Assembly (NCBI GenBank): GCA_963377175.1
Contig: CAUJNA010000580.1
Coordinates: forward strand, 700,736 to 764,735
Length of the DNA stretch: 64,000 nucleotides
Reading direction: 5' to 3'
DNA from: Effrenium voratum
Taxonomy: Eukaryota > Sar > Dinophyceae > Suessiales > Symbiodiniaceae
Shown here piece after piece: positions 56,561 through 64,000 of this stretch. The first letter of the stretch is position 1. Every line of letters begins with the position of its first letter. The position numbers and the translations under genes are program-made. The notes beneath the pieces were generated by a model, which saw only the letters and a list, made by a program, of their open reading frames with translations, was not told the DNA's origin and did no database searches.

Positions 56561-59084
56561 GGTTCGAAGCTTTGGGTTCTAGTGGGTGGATTGCTAGCTT
56601 TTCACCCCCAAACCACCAATACAAGCCAGCCTTTTTGAGAAACCCGGCATCAAAATGGTTGTAATCCCAGAACCATGTAAAGAATGAAGAAGGCGGATAT
56701 CCACAGCTACTTATGGTCTTACTAGCCTTCAACTACCCGGGTTTCGATTGTGGCTCACTTGGTGAATACAAGCCACCCTTTTTAAGGGATAAGCTGAGCG
56801 GTCAGCGTCAGAACAAGGAACCAGATCCCATGGAGAGAGGGTAAATGAAAAACGTTCTTACACCGGCAAGCCACCGATCCGGCTCCAAACCAACTGGGAT
56901 GTTCATACGGGTCCGTCTTTTTTGAGTTACTCCAACTTTTTGCTGATGAAGTGCGATAATTAAAATACGTAGGGAATGAGGAATGAGCCGTTTCGGGGTC
57001 CCTGAATAAAGGAATCCACCATTTGGATGGTTTATAAGGCTGTGTGTGTGTGTGTGCCCTCTTGGGTTTGTCTCAAAAACTGGTGGGTTTCCTTTTACCC
57101 GATACAACCACTCCCCCAAACTGGTACCGTCAAAAAAAGGCACACCCTTTTATAGAGGGTCCCCCGTTTACAAAGGGTGCCTTTTTTGAGAGGGCTGTTG
57201 TTTTCAGAGGTTTGTTGTAATAGAGGTTGCCGTTTTTCAGTACAGTACGCCCTTTCAAAGGGTTCTTTGTTCCTTGACGCCCGGGCCTTTCATTGGCGTC
57301 CTTTCTTTTGGGACAAGGGTGTCGCTTATGTCTAACAACTTGTCACAAGAAGGCGACCAGGCTTGGGCAACGTTGTACGAGCTTTGAAGATCGGTGGACA
57401 CCATCGAGGGTGAGCGTCTTTGTCATTCCTTGTCCACCCAATTCGGGAGCTGAGCTCCTAAAAGTTCAAACAACCCGAAGCTCAACATGAGGTTGGCGCC
57501 AACCCCTAGTCGAAACCTGAGTGGCCGGCCAGAAAAGAAAAGACGCCAGCGACCCCAAGCCAAACATCCCTGTCCCCGCTTAAGCCAAACCTAAAGCAAC
57601 ACAACACCAATCCCAGCGCTCTGACTGAACTCGAGAATCGCTCTGCCAATGCAGAACTCTGGGCGACGAAACTCAGTTTGACCCAGCCCATGGAATTGAG
57701 AGGCGTTGCCTGACCCACGTGTCAACTTGCGGAGCGGATGCTCCTAGCTTTTCTGGAAGAACCAAAGCTCATACAATTGGTGTCCCCAAAAAGGGCTGTT
57801 GACTCACTGACATGCTTCGTTGCAACCAGCATGGCACATTGTAGTTATCCAAACCCTACAAACTCGATCTGATCGTCCCCCTGAATCATTCCCGTGCTCA
57901 GATATTTTGCGCTGATTATTGCCAGCCCCACATCCCTCTCTCGATCAAACACCAACTCATGTCTTTCCTCCACTGCAACAGATCTGCGGGTACAAGCTGC
58001 GTGTCCAAACAATTTGCGCTGTTCCCAGCAAGCCTGCGAAAAATGCCGGGGCATTATGGCGGTCCTTGGCAAGCTCTGTTGGTGAAGCGATCTGCGGCTC
58101 GTTGAGAGGCTGACCTGTGTTCAGACGGCGATTGCAATCGTGCCTCCCTTCTTTTGAAGGGCAATGTCGGTACCCGACATGATCAAACGGTACTAATTGG
58201 GGCAAACATAATCCCCAAAAACAATTTATCGGCCCCACAAAAAGGTGATGGTTACTCAATACAGAGAAGTTGCTCTCACACTGGAAAACAGCAACTTCGC
58301 TCGAAGCCCAGCTACAGCCAAGCCCCTCACACTCAGAGGCGTCCAATTCAGAAACGAAATTTCCCAGCAAAAGGGTAAGCAATACTGAACCAATACTAAA
58401 GCGATACTAAGCCAACATACACACCAATACTAACATGCATGGAGGGAGGGAGGGAGGGAGGGAGGGAGGGAGGGAGGGATGGATGGATGGATCTGCAGGG
58501 CTCTGCGGGCCAACGGAAACCGTCCCTCCTGCCATCGCAGAGCAGCGTCATGGCCCACCCTCCGGTTGGAGTTCCCTGCCCGGACTGATACTAACATAAT
58601 CATGTACCAGTTCTAAACGGCACTAAGGCATCACTAAGCGATGCTAAACCAAGACTAAACTGATACTAACCCGTACTCCGTAGTACTCAGTCAAAGACTA
58701 CTTGGGTCTGACCCCTAAATTGTTTTAGTGAGCTTCCTCTATTCAGTCCCTCCAAATTGCTTTGGGGGGATGGCTCGTTCTGTACCAGTGACCCATTGTT
58801 CACCACGTTGCGTTAGCATTGGCACCAGACCGATCTAACCTGCAAGATTTCGAGGGGCCACTTTTGAGATGAGGCAGTTTCAAATCAGGCAAGCTAGCAA
58901 CTTTTCCGATAAACATCTCACAAGACGCCAAGGAACCCAATAACCACCTCCATTTGCGCTAAAGTCCCCTGGAAAATAATATTAAAAAAAATGTGTCCAG
59001 TGGTGAAATCGATTCCCTTTAAAACCACCAGAGGGAAATGAAGAAACATATTCAGCAAATGGAAGACTAGGGAGGCCCGTCTTG
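56561..59084. other. Gene-poor DNA
   Basis: No supported gene. It holds a dispersed repeat (CAGCTACTTATGG, 56703) shared with 38549, and a (GGGA)n then (GGAT)n microsatellite at 58441-58490. Repeated ATACTAA-type words occur at 58390-58440 and 58620-58680. Confidence 0.45.
58441..58490. repeat. GGGA/GGAT microsatellite
   Basis: About nine GGAG units followed by four GGAT units; it can form a G-quadruplex. Confidence 0.9.
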
Positions 59085-59212
59085 GGGTTCTCCAAAACGA
59101 CCCACGACTCCCCCCGCCCGAGAAACGCCCAGCGGCCATCGCTCCAATCCCGCTGCCACCGCTCGAAGGCGCGCAAGAGGAAGCAGCCCTGGCCGCGACT
59201 TTTTTGAGGGTA
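59085..59212 (-). CDS. Exon-like fragment, unknown
   Basis: The minus strand reads GQGCFLLRAFERWQRDWSDG then RWAFLGRGESWVVLENP, Trp/Arg-rich with good protein character and GC-rich relative to the flanks. No splice partner or family identified. Confidence 0.25.
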
Positions 59213-60149
59213 CCCCTTTGTGGTGGTTTCAAGGGAACGCAAAAGAAACCAAGACAAAACCACTATCTTGGGAGGTTCCTAAAAAATGAAAACCCATGTA
59301 ATAACTCAGTAATAACCACTATGATCACTATATGTAACTATGTGGCGGTTCGCTAAAAAAAACAGACCCATGTAATTTCCTTGTGTCAGAAAACGGGGAG
59401 CCAGCTATTGTTGTTGATCTCATTGTTGAGGTGTTCTTGCTGCTGCTACTGCTGCTGCCAAAGCAAAATCATTCCGCGAGCAAAGCACCATGTCAATATG
59501 CAACTCTCCGCGGATTCATATGGGAAAGTCAAAATGGGCCATGATTGAAAGACATCGAATCATGAGCGTGACTGCCGAAGTAGGAACACTTGCAACGTCT
59601 GTCCTTTGTCACTACTATTCAAGCGTCGAGGACCATCCCAACTAAACCCATGACACAAATGTCTGGTTGAGGGCGAGCCGGGTTGCTTTGCTCATCCATC
59701 TCGAATCGATTTCGCTCCAGCACTTTGCCCCACACAAAAGGGGCTGCTACTTTCGTATCCACTCAGCGGGACTCCTTGTCGCCCCAAAAAATCCCTCACG
59801 CTCATTGCGATCTGGGTGAATTACAATATTTCACCAACCTGAAATAAGGTGGTTTGGGGGCTATTCCCCACAGAAACCACCATTCGGCTGTGGGTCAAAA
59901 ATAGCTACCCAAATGGCACCCTGATAAATGGAAACAATGACTTAAACCTGCCCAATTCCTGGTGGTTTAATTTTGACCCCTACCCATTTGGGCCGAATTC
60001 GGTCCTGTGAGGTCGTTATCTTGGTTGCTGTTGCTATAATTCACCCAGACCCATTCCTGGTCTAATTTTGACCCATACCAGAGAAACCACCATTTGGGGG
60101 CGAAATTCGGTCGTGTTTTGGGTCGTTAAACAAAACAACAAAATTTCAC
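59213..60149. other. Gene-poor DNA with dispersed repeats
   Basis: It contains diverged copies of the GTGGGTCAAAA repeat at 59888-59985 and 60060-60110, and a short GCTGCTGCTACTGCTGCTG tract at 59440. No supported frame. Confidence 0.45.
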
Positions 60150-60246
60150 CCCGACCGCCGTCGCCGCCTGCAGCGCCGGCAGAATCTTCGGGTCGAAGAC
60201 CGCGCGCCCCTCCTCGGGCTTTGCCAGGCCGTCGCTGGAGCAAGCC
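60150..60246 (-). CDS. Exon-like fragment ending at a GT donor
   Basis: The minus strand reads SSDGLAKPEEGRAVFDPKIL then PALQAATAVG before GTGAAATTTTG, a plausible donor. GC-rich codon use contrasts with the flanks. No partner exon found. Confidence 0.3.
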
Positions 60247-61974
60247 TAGCGAGACGGACTGGGCGGTGGGCGGTCCGTGTTCGGATCCCCGGCTAAAATT
60301 GCGACGAATCTTGAGTGGAAGTGGAAACCACGAAACCTCTGGCCGTTTTCGGATCCCCTAAAATGTGCGACGAACTTTTGGTGGGTTCAGTGGACTACCA
60401 CTCAATTCCTTAAAAGTCTAAAAGCCTAAGGGCACAACTGGGAACCTGCCAAGTGGAATCCGTACTAAACTCGCGAGGAGTGCATGGAATACCAACGAAA
60501 CTTGGTTGCTTTCAGGACATGAATCACAATCAAACCTGGTGCCGTTGCGCACCAGTTTATGGTTGGGATTTTGGAGGGGAGTCCAACCGTATCCAGATTC
60601 CATTTCCCTGATAGTAGGTCACCAAGGGAGCACCCAACATAAAAGCTAAGAGGACAACATGTTGCCTACCGACTCTCGGTGGACTGGGCTGATCCCCTGC
60701 TAAAAGTGACTAACTTTTCGTGGGTTAAGTGGAGACTACCACTAAATTCCTTAAAAGTCTAAAAGCCTAAGGCTAGGCACAACTGGGAACCGCCAAGTGG
60801 AATACGGACTAAACTAAGTCTAACAAAAACTGCAAAGAAATGTTCAACCACCGTGTCTTGGCCCTTTGTTTGTCTTAGATGGCTTCTTGGCAATGAAAGC
60901 TGTGGCGTTTCACGGTGTTCTCCCGGGCTCAGTATTGATATCCCAAAGCGGGGCTTTCGAATGGTAGGGAAACGAGGATCAGCCAAGTTTGGGGGTTGAT
61001 CGAGAGATACCTTTGCCGAGAGGCCCTTTCGGTGTTTTGGTTTTTCGGGCCAGGAGGTAAGAGGTCTTGCCAAAGTTTCAAGTAGATAGGCCATACGGGA
61101 TGCTGGAGCTAGGGAGGAATTCCCAATGTACATGTCCTATGGTCACATTCTAAAAAGGGCTCAGACTCGCTAGCTTGCTTGTCCCTCGTATCTGTGTGTC
61201 CCCTAAATTCAACCCCAATAAAATAATGGTTGAATCCAATTTGGATGATGAAACTCCTTAGGAACATAGTGGTGGGTATATAAACTCCTTTGATTTCATG
61301 GTGTTTTGACAGGGTGTCTGTGTGTCTGCCCGTCGTGTCTTCTTGGGGGTAGTGGGAACCCGGATGCAAGCCTTCGCTTGGGACCACCAAGCGAATTCAA
61401 CAAGGGCGTCTCTATGGGGGTCATTGCCCCCAATGAGGGCAAAAACATCCGCTGTGGATGGTTGCGAAATCCGGTCGCACCACTTTGAAACCATGTGTGA
61501 AACAATATAACCTTTCTTGGCATTTACGTTGGGGAATCCAATCAGAAATTCCGCGGTTTTGGAGAACGGTGCTGCGAAACACCGAATTCGCAACCATCCG
61601 CAATATTTTGAGAGGGGGGGTCACTCCGGGACGCCAGGCGGGTGCGGCTTTTTTCTTGGGGACCCCTCCAAATGGCTTGCGTTTTTCCTCTTGGTTTCCC
61701 TGTAAAACGTCATTAGTTTGATGGTTTCTGAAAATTATCAAAGTCAGAAGATGGGGCTGCTTCCCTTTAACCCACCACTTCTTGGTTGCTGTTGACCCCC
61801 CTGCAAACAGTTGTTTTTGGGATTTGTGGAAAACACCTCTATTTCGCAAAAAGTTAAAGTCCAAAGATCCAACCCAATAGCAGTCAAGACTTAGGGGGTG
61901 ACTTTGAGCATGACAAAGTAATGAGGCCACAGGGGCCGGCCTCAAAAAGATGCCCAGCCGCCCAGGCGGATTTT
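60247..61974. other. Gene-poor DNA with an internal duplication
   Basis: The segment CTTAAAAGTCTAAAAGCCTA... with GGGAACC(T)GCCAAGTGGAAT is present twice, diverged, at about 60390-60470 and 60740-60815. The long minus-strand frame to 61421 crosses several repeat types and is not supported as one gene. Confidence 0.4.
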
Positions 61975-62100
61975 CGTTTTTCCTCCGAGGCGCCACCCCC
62001 TTGAACCATCGCTCGCTCCTGCCGCGCATGTAGTGGATATCCTCCATCTCCTCCGGCCAAATGCATCCTATGGTCAAGCCCCTCCCGCAATAGGGTCTGG
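61975..62100 (-). CDS. Exon-like fragment, unknown
   Basis: The minus strand reads RGLTIGCIWPEEMEDIHYMR then GRSERWFKGVAPRRKNE. Protein-like, flanked by repeat DNA. Unknown family. Confidence 0.25.
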
Positions 62101-62264
62101 GGCATTTTTGCGAAGGCGATTTCTTGGGTTGGCAGGGTTTGTGGTGGGTGCCTTTTTTGGGGTCCACTCTTTGGGGCGACATGGGGCAAGTTGACACCAT
62201 GGATCTGGGCTTCCCATCGTGGGCCAAACTCAGATGGCCTGCTTGCTCGTCTTCTTCAGAGTTG

Positions 62265-62575
62265 GTGCCCTTTGTGGGGCTGGTTGAAAGGGGACACCAC
62301 AAGGAACACCGAAGCCATTTTGGGGGGGTCCCCCAAGTCAAATTCCTCACCCGCGAAAAGGGCGGCTCGTCTTTTCAAGAGTTGGAACCCTCTCACCAAC
62401 CAACGTGGAAGTGCACAGACCCCTGTAGAAAGACCACTTTCCTCTTGGAAAGGGGGTCTGTGCACTTCCATATTACGCGGGAGAGTACCCTTTCTGGGGC
62501 TGGTTTCAAGGGAACACCACAAACCGATGCCATTTTGAAGGGGTCCCCCAAGTCAAATTCCTCACCCACGCTAAG
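62265..62575. repeat. Direct repeat of about 75 bp flanking a perfect hairpin
   Basis: GGGGCTGGTT...GGGGACACCACAA...GCCATTTTG...GGGTCCCCCAAGTCAAATTC occurs at about 62276-62350 and again at about 62496-62570. Confidence 0.7.
62406..62470. repeat. Long perfect hairpin (18-bp stem)
   Basis: Arms TGGAAGTGCACAGACCCC (62406-62423) and GGGGTCTGTGCACTTCCA (62453-62470). Inside the 29-base loop CTTTCC and GGAAAG form a second 6-bp stem. Confidence 0.8.
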
Positions 62576-62747
62576 GACGCCTGAAGAATAGCATCAAAGG
62601 CTCATGAGGACCATGAGCATCAGGATTTGTCTTCTTTCCTGGTCTTATGGATTCTCTGTCATTGACGGTTATCTGTAAAATCCTGATTCATAGACAGGTT
62701 ACACAAGTTAATGAAAGTTGATGAGGAACAGGATTAACAGGTGAGAT

Positions 62748-63980
62748 GGAGTGAGTGAATGCAGTGAATGAACGGTCACATCTCTCTCCCTTTCCTTTCC
62801 TTTGCTTTCCTATGCCTTCTACAGAAGCAGGAAAGGGAAAGGAAGGGGATGGCCCGCCGTGAAGCGAGGAGGCGGGAGATAATGATGGATGGGATCGCTT
62901 CCTTCGGTCCCATCTGTGGTTGACTGCTAACTTCTGAATCTTGGATGAGTCTCTAGGAGACGGCTTGACAAGGAATAAATCTTTTAACCTCAGGCACTTT
63001 CCAGGATTTAATGGTTTACAAGAAAGAAATATTGTTAATGGAAATAATGTATGCTTTTCTATCTCTTTCTTATTGTCTTTATATTTTCATTTTATTATTT
63101 ACTGTAAATATATGAATCTTGATCACATACAAATTCTCTATCTTATGGTCTATATTTTCTGTATCTTCATCTCTTAATTTGGATATCATGTCATAATATA
63201 ACTTTAGAATGTGTTTATGTTAATTGTTAGGAACAAAACAAAAAACATTCTTGAAGATATGAAGATACACATAAAGATAATATAAAAGAAACAATATAAA
63301 ATGTAATAAAAGAGTAAAAGAAATAATAAAAACAAAAAGACAAATACATATTAGAAGACTAGACACATAAATAACCATAAGATTTCTATAAAATGCATTT
63401 GGTGTCTTAAGGAATCTCACCTCTCTATCCGTTCGGTTCCTGGAGAGCCTAAGTGAGTCACGTGCTTGAACGGGAATGAATCCCTTGGTCTTTAGGTGAC
63501 AGCGAACACAGAGAGCTGGAGCGGATTCAAGTTGATGACGGAGGAAGATAGTGAATCCTGTCGGTTTACGAGATAACGGTTGTAAAAGCATTTAAGAGAT
63601 GAATGATGGTGATGCCAAGCCTTTGTTGTGTGGCTTGGGTAAGTTGTAAGTGATGGAAGGAATGGACATAGATGTCTTCTTTCCTGGTCTTATGGATTCT
63701 CTGTCCTTGACGGTGAGGGATGAGCCGATGACAGAGATTAAGAGATGAATGATGGTGATGCCAAGCCTTTGTTGTGTGGCTTGGGTAAGTTGTAAGTGAT
63801 GGAAGGAATGGAAATAGATAGAAGTGAGTGATAGGTGGGACGGTGAGAAGAGAAGAGACTCACCTTAGTCCCACTCCATCCCCTTCCTTTCCCTTTCCTG
63901 CTTCTGGAGAAGGCATAGGAAAGCAAAGAAAAGGAAAGGGAGAGAGATGTGACCGTTCATTCACTGCATTCACTCACTCC
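62748..63980. repeat. Inverted repeat pair of about 105 bp enclosing 1.0 kb of AT-rich DNA
   Basis: 62748-62852 (GGAGTGAGTGAATGCAGTGA ... AAGGGGATGG) matches the reverse complement of 63876-63980 with few changes. In between lie AT-rich DNA (63000-63400) and a minus-strand frame to 63220 with a hydrophobic C-terminus that is not recognised. It may be a small non-autonomous element or a foldback. Confidence 0.65.
63593..63815. repeat. Partial tandem duplication, period 146 bp
   Basis: AAGAGATGAATGATGGTGAT ... GTGATGGAAGGAATGGA is present at 63593-63669 and 63739-63815. The intervening CTTCTTTCCTGGTCTTATGG segment (63675 on) also occurs at 62631 on. Confidence 0.8.
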
Positions 63981-64000
63981 TCCCGCCACAAAGAGAAGGC

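Noticed and set aside
61421..62350. 309-codon minus-strand frame as one gene
   Set aside because: It crosses direct repeats and dispersed repeat DNA; only about 40 codons (61975-62100) look protein-like.

Overview
This window reads as nuclear DNA of a dinoflagellate. The evidence is long basic and low-complexity proteins of the Lys-Ala-Met type, a clean GC-AG intron with the AG|G acceptor typical of the group, TTTAGGG telomere-like DNA, an 18S rRNA scrap, and hundreds of short AGCC-N-GGCT hairpins whose core resembles the dinoflagellate spliced leader. No prokaryotic operon, ribosome binding site or tRNA gene was seen. The species cannot be named from the sequence.

Bases 1-7056 hold a rearranged, inverted and degenerate copy of part of the downstream repeat unit (1 to about 2000). 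Host-like genes on the + strand follow: a two-exon gene coding about 700 residues (2164-4380), a basic-tailed gene in one or two exons (4826-6063), and an orphan terminal exon (6546-6731).

Bases 7057-34640 are three tandem copies (A, B, C) of a composite unit of about 9.6 kb. Each unit runs in this order: an array of phased palindromes; a proline-rich gene (ORF1); a 108-bp satellite built of small hairpins; an unknown gene of 469 residues (ORF2); a transposase-like gene of 679-685 residues (ORF3); a Lys-Ala-Met zinc-ribbon gene on the opposite strand; and a huge alternating CG/TG microsatellite. Copy C has open frames for every gene, copy A has a frameshifted ORF1, and copy B has a broken ORF1 and ORF2 plus a 100-N gap inside ORF3. 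ORF3 has features of DDE transposases with a D-x-M-H motif, so the unit may be a large mobile element amplified in tandem.

Bases 34641-64000 are mostly gene-poor, degenerate DNA with dispersed repeats, a 38-bp minisatellite of about 65 copies (49290-51778) and a few exon-like fragments. Embedded at 39714-47465 is the most interesting object. It is an AT-rich element with terminal inverted repeats of about 640 bp that carries decayed relics of viral genes: a DNA cytosine-5 methyltransferase, an A32/FtsK-HerA-type packaging ATPase, a GIY-YIG nuclease, a peptidase-S74-like C-terminus, a putative myristoylated small protein and Cys-rich zinc-ribbon proteins. It looks like an endogenised Polinton-like or nucleocytoplasmic-virus-like element of a protist, broken by frameshifts and interrupted by a 2.3-kb GC-rich segment.
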